Assembly (NCBI RefSeq): GCF_947242115.1 | Contig: NC_074713.1 | Coordinates: 7,685,501 to 7,749,500, forward strand | Length of the DNA stretch: 64,000 nucleotides | Source of the DNA: Biomphalaria glabrata | Taxonomy: Eukaryota > Mollusca > Gastropoda > Planorbidae | Direction: 5' to 3' | Shown here: piece by piece, positions 56,701 through 64,000 of the stretch | Layout: each line of letters starts with the position of its first letter | Numbering within the stretch: position 1 is the stretch's first letter | Translations under genes and position numbers: made by a program | The notes under the pieces: model-generated | Databases searched by the model: none | What the model saw: only the letters and a program-made list of their open reading frames with translations | What the model was told of the DNA's origin: nothing

Positions 56701-58231
56701 ACAATATGATTGCACACTGTTGGACACTTTAAAATCAGTCACAAACGTAGAAGACTCATTAAGCAAACAACGGATAACAACAAAGAAATTGAAGATGAAT
56801 TATTAAAAGATTTAATTTTTTTTTTTGTGTTTTTTTTTACTATGATGTCTTGTTTATGTTTAGGTTGCTCTCAATTTGACAAGAGATTTTGGTCTTGATG
56901 TTGACTTTATGAAAAGATATCATGTATGTGAGCTGTATTCCTATGGCCATGACAAGTTTGCTGAAGAGGTAATATTGGATAATGACGATGATTTCTTAAT
57001 ATAAGACTATAAGATGAACATTATTATACAAAGAACTACTAATACTACTAAAAGACAGTGGTTCTTCATACTAATAAATTATACAATTGGTACCTCCAGG
57101 GCTTAAACTTGACTTGTTAGTGTATTGTGCAAATAAAACCAACAATTTCTGCCATCTCTCTCAATATTTCAACTTGATGTGTGGCCGAGATGCTAAGTAT
57201 GCTTGGCTGCCTATCAGAGGGGGCTCGAGGTTTGACATCTGACTAGAGCAGAGTTGTGCTTAATGAGGGCCTAGAGGCAGCATGGAAAACCTTCTCCCAG
57301 ATACCCTTCCCCCCCACTGGTCCACAAAAGAGATTTGACCATAGTGCTCTTAGCATGGTATAAGCATGAATGTTGTGCTATATAAAAGATTTGAAATGGG
57401 AGAAAATGTTTTCAATTAATTTTTTTTTTATTTAAAATTATCATGAAGATGAGCATGGACCACAGGCAGTTTAAAAAGCTGAGTCTGAATAGTGGATGCA
57501 CATTAGAATAACTTGAATATACATTTCATGAAAGTGTTTATATATCTGACAGAAATGATCAATAAATATGTTTATATTTAGGTGATGACTTCAGTGACAG
57601 AACATGAAGAACTTGGACTTCAGTTATTGACAGTGGCTGGTCAGAGAGTAGCCTATGAAATTTTCAAACGTGATATTGATGCCAACTTTCAACATTTAGC
57701 TGGGATGTCCGTCACACTGACACGATGGTTGTCAACACTGGTATGTCTGGATATAATATTGTCTACATTTAAAGAGACGCCATGGCTGAGCGGTAAAGCA
57801 CTTGGCTTCCAAACTGGGGGTCCCTGGTTCAAACCCTGGGATATTAAGTTTGAGATCTTTGGTCGCCTTTGAGTTCACCCAGCTTTAATGGGTCCATGAT
57901 ACTAGGTGGTTGGTCGTTGTGCTGGCCACAGATACAGCTGACCTCTACATCATCTGCCCTATAGATTGTAAGGTCTGAAAGGGAAACTTACTTTTTTTTT
58001 TTACATTGAAAGTTACAATTGTTCTTAGTTTAGGTGCACTGACTAATATAATTTATTGTCTTTCAGGACCCAACAACTCTCCACTACCCATTGTCTCCCT
58101 TGTCCTGGACTGTCACACTGTTGGAACAAGCGGCCTCCAGACTTAGTGAATCATCCAAAGATCATGAACTGGCATTAGAACTTCTGGAAAAAACAAAGAT
58201 ATTAGCATCTTTTTCTAACCAGTCAACCTAA
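35750..58231 (+). CDS. RAB3GAP2: RAB3GAP2, non-catalytic subunit of the Rab3 GTPase-activating complex
   Basis: Partner of RAB3GAP1; the complex acts on RAB3 and as a RAB18 exchange factor in membrane traffic. The 35 exons are 35750-35885, 37368-37556, 37687-37771, 38044-38091, 38347-38422, 38518-38619, 39150-39249, 40613-40714, 41089-41237, 41733-41812, 41946-42029, 42147-42286, 42733-42860, 43368-43567, 44250-44332, 45397-45461, 46621-46711, 46961-47097, 47935-48223, 48469-48566, 48682-48778, 49397-49557, 50401-50647, 51577-51822, 51985-52091, 52238-52304, 52493-52563, 52967-53002, 53249-53323, 54719-54931, 55292-55381, 55476-55607, 56864-56968, 57582-57740 and 58067-58231. Every junction is GT-AG with matching phase; total about 1450 residues (human 1393). 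Recognised blocks: [33 protein letters not shown]-like, [50 protein letters not shown]. The N-terminal half is the beta-propeller-like Rab3GAP2_N region, the rest the helical C-terminal region. The call is very secure. Confidence 0.97.
36050..36565 (-). repeat. Unclassified dispersed repeat X, copy 2
   Basis: Reverse-complement copy of 13420-13925, in RAB3GAP2 intron 1, 75-80% alike by eye. It carries ~20 extra bp after GGGGGTGTGTCTC. Its T-run followed by ATTTCACATCCCTA at one edge may be a tail. Confidence 0.85.
36796..36955 (-). mobile_element. SINE family A, 5'-truncated
   Basis: Reverse copy in RAB3GAP2 intron 1, from CCCCTTTCAGACC through ATAGGGCAGATGATG, GTGGCCAGCAC and CTAATGTCAGGTACCC. 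Only the 3' half of the element is present. Confidence 0.85.
38664..38822 (+). mobile_element. Short 3' copy of the LINE seen at 22488-22990
   Basis: GAACTGCCTGACATGGAAAG and the following ~80 bp match the LPDLETT-QFISCIGL end and 3' UTR of the 22488 element. Located in RAB3GAP2 intron 6, 5'-truncated. Confidence 0.75.
38940..39090 (-). mobile_element. Possible degraded SINE family A fragment
   Basis: Contains GAACTGGGTGGACTCAGG and neighbouring bases that resemble the reverse complement of the family A body, inside a RAB3GAP2 intron. Heavily diverged. Confidence 0.4.
39545..39800. repeat. ~33-bp minisatellite in a RAB3GAP2 intron
   Basis: Seven to eight tandem copies of a 32-33 bp unit CTCTGACCAACTCTCTCAAA-(g)c/atc-TTTCTCCAA. 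Two subtypes (AAAGCCC and AAAATC) alternate, showing mixed expansion. C/T-rich on plus, between exons 7 and 8. Confidence 0.85.
42902..43141 (+). mobile_element. SINE family A (near full length)
   Basis: Head GTGGCTGAGTGATTTAGCAC (A-box-like), then the CCTCTGAGTCCACC, CCTGACATTAGTTGGGG, CATGACACCCT and CATCTGCCCTATAGATCAC blocks, ending in CTGAAAAAGGGAACTTT. Lies in the RAB3GAP2 intron between exons 13 and 14. The B box is decayed. Confidence 0.88.
43675..43870 (+). repeat. Dispersed repeat Y, copy 1
   Basis: Shares CATTCATCAGGAATCTT, ATCTATTGTGCC, TATCCAGTGATGAGAGAAAT, AAATATTTGTTTAGAGCT and TTAATCTTTGCCTCTTTCAAG in the same order with 53940-54160. Both copies are in RAB3GAP2 introns and in sense orientation. 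Class unknown. Confidence 0.8.
44140..44222 (+). repeat. Dispersed repeat Z, copy 3 (decayed)
   Basis: Shorter and more diverged: CACAATATGTAGGCCATAGC, AGCCACAGGAAGTAC, TCAATCCTAATATATTT. Just upstream of RAB3GAP2 exon 15. Confidence 0.5.
44464..44544 (+). mobile_element. Tiny MITE with TTAA ends (piggyBac-like)
   Basis: TTAACTCTTTCTCTCC at the left and CAGAGAGAAAGAGTTAA at the right are inverted repeats, with TTAA at both edges. 81 bp in total, apparently an internally deleted form of the 257-bp element at 48894. Confidence 0.75.
45860..46185 (+). mobile_element. LINE 3' end relic in RAB3GAP2 intron 16
   Basis: Carries the KYSFFPSAI-then-WNGLPE motif typical of the last residues of CR1/Jockey-like ORF2 (with one frame change), then AGTTTAAGTCATTGGTTAA and a tail with TTGAAGTAACGTCTGTATTATATAAGATAAGA. 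The tail recurs twice at 50185-50312. Confidence 0.75.
47325..47722. repeat. ~39-bp minisatellite in a RAB3GAP2 intron
   Basis: About ten copies built on GATAAAGTCAGTTGTTTAG + TCTGATTACTCTCTCTCATT. Leftmost copies are diverged (TCTAATCACTCTTACTCATT, GGTAAAGTC) while rightmost ones are near identical. Lies between exons 18 and 19. Confidence 0.85.
48894..49150 (+). mobile_element. MITE with TTAA-type ends, longer sister of 44464-44544
   Basis: Left TTAACTCTTTCTCTCCGTAA; right TTAGGAGAGAAAGAGTTGA (the right TTAA has changed to TTGA). 257 bp, AT-rich, no ORF, between RAB3GAP2 exons 21 and 22. Confidence 0.75.
49700..49879. repeat. Three 60-bp tandem units in a RAB3GAP2 intron
   Basis: Each unit reads GCACATTTCATTAATTAACA, a T-run, then AATCACTTTTATTATAAATT and TTACAAA. 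The third is more diverged. Confidence 0.8.
50180..50312 (+). repeat. Two tandem copies of a LINE 3' tail
   Basis: TTTTTTGAAGTAATGTCTGT-AATATATAAGATAAGA occurs at ~50190 and again at ~50268, matching the tail of the LINE at 46185. No coding part is attached. Confidence 0.7.
50889..51229 (+). mobile_element. Probable pogo/Tigger-like MITE
   Basis: Left end CAGTTGACTATTGATAATCC and right end ATTAATCAAGAGTCAACTG are inverted repeats over ~15 bp, with TA just left of the element (the right TA is lost). Length ~341 bp; inner GATTATCAATGG repeats echo the end sequence. The CAGTTGAC-type ends resemble Tc1/mariner pogo-Tigger elements. Confidence 0.55.
53384..53865 (+). mobile_element. hAT-type MITE with perfect 8-bp target duplication in a RAB3GAP2 intron
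   Basis: 482 bp. The left end CAGTGATGCCCAAAATACGG and right end TGTTGGGCATCACTG form terminal inverted repeats, with GGCCTGCGGGCC / GGCCCGCAGG inside. The flanking direct repeats GTATAGAG (53376-53383 and 53866-53873) are identical. No coding capacity. It sits between exons 29 and 30. Confidence 0.9.
53940..54160 (+). repeat. Dispersed repeat Y, copy 2
   Basis: Second copy, directly after the hAT MITE, with CATTCATCAGTAATCTTGAA, TATCCAGTGATGAGAGAAAT and TTAATCTTTGCATCTTTCAAG. About 25 bp longer than copy 1 in the middle. Confidence 0.8.
57181..57388 (+). mobile_element. SINE-like repeat, family B
   Basis: tRNA-like head GTGGCCGAGATGCTAAGTAT, a weak B box (GAGGTTTGACATC), then CATGGAAAACCTTCTCCC, CCACTGGTCCAC and a GTGCTATATAAAAG tail. 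It pairs with the minus-strand copy at 18987-19187. Confidence 0.8.
57774..57994 (+). mobile_element. SINE family A with intact A and B boxes
   Basis: Head CATGGCTGAGCGGTAAAGC and a good B box GGTTCAAACCC at 57826-57836, followed by the family body with a small deletion after GGTCCATGATACTAG. It sits in the last RAB3GAP2 intron in sense orientation, only ~35 bp after the donor. Confidence 0.9.
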
Positions 58232-58846
58232 CCACTATTAGTAGAACTCAAGATTTAAACTTTTTTTTTTTTTCCTCTAATCAGTGAACCTGAACTGCAG
58301 TTTTTTTTCTGGAAGTGCCTCGAAAACTTTTTTTTTCTTTTCAGTCACATCTCAAAGATGTTCTATTATATTTGAACTTTTCAGTCACAGCGCAAAGATG
58401 TTCTATTGTAATTGAACATTTCTATTTTACATAGATATCTTCTTGTCCACCACTTCAGATTTATAAAAAAAAAAAAGTACATTTCATAGTTTGTGGTCAA
58501 TGTTCAGCAAGATATTTCAATTTAAACACTTTTACACTGGGCCTGTGATAGCATTATGACTTGTATTTTGTTGTTCTCTTTCTTGTGATTCTAATCTTAG
58601 TTTTGTAATACTTATATTTTTGCCTGGATGTGTGTGTGTGTGTGTGTGTTTCTTTAATTTGAACATTGAAGAATTTGAAAATTTCTGCTAGTTGTGCAAA
58701 AGCAATTGGTTTGATAATGTATTCACATTCTGTCAGGCAAACATTTTTACTATCATATCATTGTATTGAGTTTTCTTCTATGTTGTCCTTATTTAACTAT
58801 CTATTGTGGTGATGTGTCCATTTTCTGATGGTGTATGTTGAAGAGT

Positions 58847-58852
58847 AATAAA
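58847..58852 (+). terminator. Poly(A) signal AATAAA of RAB3GAP2
   Basis: A canonical AATAAA lies about 615 bp after the RAB3GAP2 stop codon, in AT-rich 3' UTR that contains a (TG)n tract near 58630. It is the best candidate for the end of the transcript. Confidence 0.6.
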
Positions 58853-59034
58853 ACTTGACTATTTACACAAATATTGTGAAATGACCAGTTGCCCTTCACA
58901 TTAGAAACATCTCTTATATGTATCTCATTTAAAACGGACCAAAAAAAATTTTTTTTGTTTAAATTTGATTAGGAATATCAGTCTCAGAGAATAGAGTAAA
59001 CATTGCTATACAATGTGTGATAAAAAAACAAATG

Positions 59035-59040
59035 TTTATT
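59035..59040 (-). terminator. Possible poly(A) signal of IARS2
   Basis: TTTATT on the plus strand reads AATAAA on the minus strand, about 210 bp beyond the IARS2 stop. With the RAB3GAP2 signal at 58847 it would leave the two convergent transcripts less than 200 bp apart. The motif is common in AT-rich DNA, so support is weak. Confidence 0.4.
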
Positions 59041-59248
59041 TAGTGTATAAAACCATTCAGGAATCAATTTAATCTGTGTGTAGAAGTCCATGAAAAAAAG
59101 GATCCCATAGTTTTGTTGATGTGAATTATAAACACTTGAATAAAGAGACAGACAAAACATAGTGATATTCTGTATGTTTTATGACATAAAATCATCAGAC
59201 AATAAAATTACAATAACATAAAACTAGATTCTAGTTTTGAGTATTTTA

Positions 59249-62200
59249 TCATGTTGCCCAGTCATTGGCCATTGCATTTAGACATCTATCACAAGTCACC
59301 GTCGTTGATTTGGCTGTATAGCGACGACATCTTTCACACATGTGTAATTGAGCTGATGTCACTAATATTTTATAGTCTACTTCAACTGATGAAGATTCTG
59401 TATTTTGTGAGAAAACAAGTTAAAACTTAACAGAAGAAATAAAACTTGAAAGTTCAATTTTTTTTTGTTTTAAAAGCATGTGTATATCAAACATTAGTGC
59501 AGCTCATTAAGATCTATAATGCTGATGAGCATTTTGTAGATATGTGGTAAAAATAGTTAGATACCAACCAGTTAAAAGATGAGTTCTTCCTTCAAGTATA
59601 AAGCTGTCTTCAGGAATGATGATTGGTGGGGAATCTAGCACAGACACTTGAGAAGTTTGAAAGAGCTCACATAGAGAAGAAGTGGAGGATGTCAACTCAG
59701 GTTGTAGCTCCTGGGGACAAAGCCACTACATTATAAATCAGAGTTCACATAGAGAAGAAGTGGAGGAGGTCAACTCAGGTTGTAGCTCCTGGGGACAAAG
59801 CCAACACGTTATAAATCAGAGTTCACAAAGAGAAGAAGTGGAGGAGGTCAACTCAGGTTGTAGCTCCTGGGGACAAAGCCACTACGTTATAAATCAGAGC
59901 TCACATAGAGAAGAAGTGGAGGAGGTCAACTCAGGTTGTAGCTCCTGGGGACAAAGCCACTACATTATAAATCAGAGCTCACATAGAGAAGAAGTGGAGG
60001 AGGTCAACTCAGGTTGTAGCTCCTGGGGACAAAGCCAACACATTATAAATCAGAGTTCACATAGAGAAGAATTGGAGGAGGTCAACTCAGGTTGTAGCTC
60101 CTGGGGACAAAGCCAACACATTATAAATCAGAGTTCACATAGAGAAGAATTGGAGGAGGTCAACTCAGGTTGTAACTCCTGGGGACAAAGCCAACACATT
60201 ATAAATCAGAGTTCACATAGAGAAGAATTGGAGGAGGTCAACTCAGGTTGTAGCTCCTGGGGACAAAGCCAACACATTATAAATCAGAGTTCACATAGAG
60301 AAGAATTGGAGGAGGTCAACTCAGGTTGTAGCTCCTGGGGACAAAGCCAACACATTATAAATCAGAGTTCACATAGAGAAGAAGTGGAGTAGGTCAACTC
60401 AGGTTGTAGCTCCTGGGGACAAAGCCAACACATTATAAATCTAATGTACTCTGATTTAGGTGAACTTTTGACCACTAGAAAATAATGATTGAAAATCCCA
60501 GTGCTTACTAGAATTGAAACATTGGTAAATCAAGCTGATACTGTACTCTTACCATCTTCTTTCCATTATATTATCTTTTTCCCACACAATTTTATTTTAT
60601 TACAATATCTTTTCAACATAAATTATACAATTAGCAAATACCAAATTGTATACTATATATCATCCCTTATTGTATTGAGTCTCATAATCTCACTTCTGGA
60701 GTCTTCTAAAATCAACATATACATGTTTTTTTGTAAAATGTTTTACATGTTATGGATGTTCCTTCAGAGTTGAAGATAGTTTACTTCCTAGTCCAAACCT
60801 CCCGCAGGACGACGGGGGATGGGAGCGGGCAGGGTTTGAACCCTCGACCGTCGATAAATCCGAACGACAGTCCAGCGCGCGAACCGCACGACCAGGCAGC
60901 CATCCAAAAATCCATACATAATTGTATCAATGCACTTAGCGGACTAACTCTAAAAGCTACTAAAGTAGAATTCAGATAATTTGAACTCATAGAAGTGGAC
61001 TTCTGCTTAATATGAATTCTCTTTACTGCTTTTTTTTTTTTCTTTATCCTTACTGAATATAACAAAGACAAAAAAAAACAATGTCCAAAAGTTGTTGCAG
61101 AGAATTACTACAAGAAACACAATGTCAACATATTGAAAAACTGTGAGCATACAAAATACAAAAAAAACTTTCACAATTGAAGAGTTCACTAACAAGGAAA
61201 GTAACTGTAGAATATCTAACTATTAATGCATAGACTTAATATATACTATATCTAGACAGGACATGGAGATTTTTTAACACTACAAAAAATGTGAGAATTT
61301 TTTAGAAAGTTTGTAAAGTAGTTAAAAGAAGTAATGTTTTTTTTCAACCCTAACCTATCTAACATATAATTTAATTTTTAGATCTAGATCTAGTAATTGA
61401 ACATCAAAAATAAGAGTATTCTCGTCTCATAATTATTATTTTGCAATTTTTATATACATAATCTAGAAAGATCTAGGTAATTAATCTATTAAAATGTACA
61501 TAAGATGATTTAAATCAACATGAATTATTTCCATCTAGGATTTTGAAACATTATCTCAATGGAAACAAGCAGGAAATGGCTTTGTTTCATATATTTGCGT
61601 GAATATCTGAGAAATGATTTTGCATTATTTCTAAACTTTGAAAACTAAAGATCATTAGAAAAGACAGAAAAGATTGGGGCGACTCCCCTTAGAGCCTGAA
61701 AAAAGAGTTAACGTACATAAAAATCTATATATGTATTGGTCTGTGAATCGATCAATCGCGGATAAGAATTTATTTCCGGTTTCCAGTCTAGATATAATAT
61801 ATAAGTCTATGTATTAATGTATTTCTCTTGTTAGAATGTAATTTAAACTGTTTATTTTACATTATTTCCCTGTTCCCTGGCACACTGAATTTAGCTATTA
61901 TATGGGTAAATAAATAGTAACTTGTACTGTAACTTGCCCTGAGCAGGTCATGAAGTCTAGGGCTGCTGTAGATATGAATATCAAATTCCACTGGACTCTC
62001 CAGGGCAAATTTATCCATCACTACTCGTCTCATATCAAATACAGGCAAAAGTTTATTGAAGGCTTTGACATTGTTCCATGCTGGCAGAGGCTTGCACCAT
62101 CCTAATTTAAAAATACTATCTGTACTGTCTGTATCTGAAATAGAAAGAAAAATCATCCATAGTGAGAATTAACATCTGCTGAAAGGATGATTTACAAGCT

Positions 62201-63233
62201 ATACTTTAAAAAAGGAGGGGTTCTAAATTAAACTATGACCTCTGCTATGATCTAAGGAACATTCATGCCAAGTTCATAAAAATTGGTCAAACTATTTTAT
62301 GAGGAATATACAAACATCTTACATAGTGTTTTATATATTAGATAAGTCTGGTGGAGTAAAAAAAAACAAGACCATTCTAATCTAAACCTTTAAAAACAAT
62401 TAATAATTTTCTTTATACCTGTTTTAAGTAGTACTTCATTGATTTTATCAAATACATTCAGGGCTTTTTGTTTTAATTAGAACACTAGACCCTTCTGAAC
62501 CCTGGGTCCTGGGTTCTAATCTCGGTGTAGACTGGAATTTTGAATTTCTGGATTTTTAGGACGCCCCTAAGTCCACCAAACTCTAATGGGTACCTGTTAT
62601 GTGCTGGAGACGTGATAATCTGCTTTTTAACTGTTGGCCAAAGAAACAGATGATCTTAACATCATCTGCCCTATAGACTGCATGGTCTGAAAGGGAGACT
62701 TTTTTTTTTAAACTATGTGGCAAAAAAATACCTTTGGTTACCTATAAAGATGTTTGCTGAGCACCTAAAGGCAGCACTGACACCTCCTACACTCACACAC
62801 TCCCCACACTAGCCCCACAAAAGAGCACTCTGAGCAAAGCTATACCATGAAATCTTGACTATAAATATAAATAAGCAATGAATCACCTGAATGAGATTTT
62901 GGAAGATGTCTGAAAATTTCTTCTGCTAGATGAGGAATAATTGGGGCGAACCCAGCAGTGATAAGATTGACCACATGGTACTGTACAGTCTGACATGACC
63001 TTCTAGCATGATCCGCAGCAGCATTACAGTAACACCTACAGCAGTACAACAGCATGATGAGTGACAAGGTAACAACACTAGCAATGTGGCACATAAGACT
63101 ACAAGAAAAGATCTTTAGACCCTGACCTATCATGTGTAATGTTGATGTAGAAACTAGACAAATCAGAATAGAAAAACTTCTCCAGCAATTGAATGACTTT
63201 GTGATAACTGAAACTCTCATAAGCTTCTTCCAT
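59249..63233 (-). CDS. IARS2: Mitochondrial isoleucyl-tRNA synthetase, C-terminal exons (gene continues past right edge)
   Basis: Charges mitochondrial tRNA-Ile. Five exons on the minus strand: 63127-63233, 62887-63035, 61938-62134, 59569-59710 and 59249-59397 (TGA at 59249-59251). Phases fit throughout. Segments that match human IARS2 as I remember it: FHKVI-like SYHKVIQLL, RRSCQT, FAPIIPHLAEEIF, a WNNV region, TSSTSSLCELF (human TSSTSQLNELM) and the C-terminal zinc-binding segment with CERC and CDRC (human CPRC/CPRC). The catalytic HIGH and KMSKS parts lie beyond 64000, and 63234-64000 reads as intron. Oddities: the 61938 exon ends in AGG|GCAAGT, a GC donor, and the following intron contains a 78-bp tandem array that repeats its own 3' splice site plus the first 48 nt of the 59569-59710 exon. 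The gene is tail to tail with RAB3GAP2. Confidence 0.94.
59662..60442 (-). repeat. 78-bp minisatellite of splice acceptor plus exon start, ~10 copies, in IARS2
   Basis: About ten head-to-tail 78-bp units. On the minus strand each holds 30 nt of intron (ending in a pyrimidine-rich stretch, GTCCCCAG) followed by 48 nt equal to the first 16 codons of the IARS2 exon 59569-59710. The copy nearest the exon continues into real coding sequence (GAGCTCTTTCAA). All others run from GAACTC or GAGCTC straight into TGA and then the next intron piece. Copies differ at few positions and fall into two types (ACT or AAT at one codon), with the AAT type clustered towards the centre and right, which suggests local homogenisation and recent expansion. 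Read on the plus strand the array is open for 236 codons, but only because 78 is a multiple of three. Confidence 0.93.
60781..60906 (-). mobile_element. SINE-like tRNA-derived head, family C
   Basis: On the minus strand: GGCTGCCTGGTCGTGCGG (A-box-like) and AGGGTTCAAACCC (B box), then CCGCTCCC-type sequence ending in GGTTTGGACTAGG. Unusually GC- and CpG-rich against its surroundings, which suggests a younger insertion. It lies in the IARS2 intron next to the 78-bp array. Confidence 0.75.
62478..62705 (+). mobile_element. SINE family A in an IARS2 intron
   Basis: Contains the B-box-like GGGTTCTAATC, then GGTGTAGACTGG, GTCCACCAAACTCTAATGGG and CATCTGCCCTATAGACTGC, ending in CTGAAAGGGAGACTT. Antisense to IARS2. 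The beginning of the tRNA-like head is poorly kept. Confidence 0.85.
62755..62850 (+). mobile_element. Possible degraded family B SINE 3' part
   Basis: GAGCACCTAAAGGCAGC followed by CTCCCCACACTAGCCCCACAA and GCTATACCATGA resembles the 3' half of family B. Divergent, so tentative. Confidence 0.35.
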
Positions 63234-64000
63234 CTGCAATGAAGAAAAAAATGACATCAACTTTAGTTAGTCAGAAAACATACAAACATGGCATTGCTTT
63301 GAAAGAGAAATAACTGAGTAATATTTTTAGCATTTTGCGTCATCCCAGAAGGTGTTTTTCTTGATTGACTTTAACTAATATTAGAATTTCTTTTTTTTTT
63401 TGGTATATATTATCTAATCTATAAACACAATTGCTTGTTCATAAAGTGAGAACAACAATATGTTTTAAAAAAATGGTTCACAATGAGTTAAGATCTTAAT
63501 CAGCTTTCCTACACTGTCAGCAACTTAAAGCACATGTGTCAAAATTTACAAGAGCTCTTGTCCAATAGAAAATAGTAAATTGATAAAGAAATAAAGGATA
63601 CAATATAAACTAAACTATAGAATATAAACTAAACTTTTCTTGCTAACAAAGAAACACTTCAATTGTGTTTCTAATAGAAAAAAATAGTCCATTATTAAAC
63701 TTCATGAGCTTCTATAAAATCAACTAAAAATAGTGGATGAGTTTACACTAAGTTTTTCCATTTCATATTTTTCCTTACAAATGAATTCACTTTATTGTCT
63801 AATGAAACTTGACATATTTATGCATCCCCTAACCAACAAACTTCAACAGCAGTCAGTTTAAGGGTTCTTTGGCCTGCATCCCTACAATTCAACAAACAAC
63901 CTCACTAATGAAAAAACAAGTCTATTAAGCCTACGCATTTTTGTCTAGGTGTTCTCAATCTTTTGACAGCCATTTAACTTGATAATCCATGCAGGATATG

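Larger units (their letters stand above)
58232..59248. other. Convergent intergenic space between RAB3GAP2 and IARS2
   Basis: About 1 kb holding the two 3' UTRs. It contains T-rich tracts, a duplicated short stretch around 58335-58420 (TTTTCAGTCACA followed by a near-identical AAAGATGTTCTATT segment) and (TG)n at 58630-58648. No gene was seen. Confidence 0.7.

Noticed and set aside
59682-60392. A 236-codon plus-strand open frame of nine near-identical 26-residue repeats
   Set aside because: It is the antisense of the 78-bp IARS2 array; it stays open only because the unit is a multiple of three. No start context or neighbouring exons support a repeat protein.

Overview
The window is AT-rich, intron-rich animal DNA with long introns, tRNA-derived SINEs, 5'-truncated LINEs and MITEs. 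The SINE and LINE types and the TCTAGATCT-rich AT stretches suggest a gastropod mollusc, probably a freshwater pulmonate. That is a judgement from sequence character, not a database match.

Five host genes can be reconstructed exon by exon. (1) 1-9420, minus: Dicer, N-terminal ~1169 residues (helicase, dsRNA-binding-fold DUF283, platform/PAZ). The RNase III domains lie beyond the left edge. (2) 16350-20767, plus: ALKBH6, complete except for a short first exon, running divergently from Dicer. (3) 24741-28961, minus: a four-span PMP22/claudin-like membrane protein with four PPxY motifs in its tail. (4) 35750-58231, plus: RAB3GAP2, all 35 coding exons, about 1450 residues. (5) 59249 to beyond 64000, minus: the C-terminal part of mitochondrial isoleucyl-tRNA synthetase (IARS2), tail to tail with RAB3GAP2.

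The space between genes is mostly mobile-element debris: 9.8-16.3 kb (LINE, hAT element, unclassified dispersed repeat, TCTAGATCT-rich DNA), 20.8-24.7 kb (LINE 3' ends, SINE) and 29-35.7 kb (LINE, microsatellites). Introns of RAB3GAP2 hold several MITEs, SINEs and minisatellites.

The most unusual structure is a ten-copy, 78-bp tandem array at about 59662-60442 inside IARS2. Each unit carries a 3' splice site and the first 48 nt of the downstream exon, so the intron presents about ten acceptors in a row, nine of which lead to an in-frame stop. The same intron begins with a GC donor. A second point of interest is that the Dicer helicase has lost its Walker A and DECH residues. IARS2 and RAB3GAP2 are also tail-to-tail neighbours in human, so the pair looks like old conserved synteny. 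No retrovirus, LTR element, Polinton, CRISPR array, rRNA gene or convincing true tRNA gene was seen.
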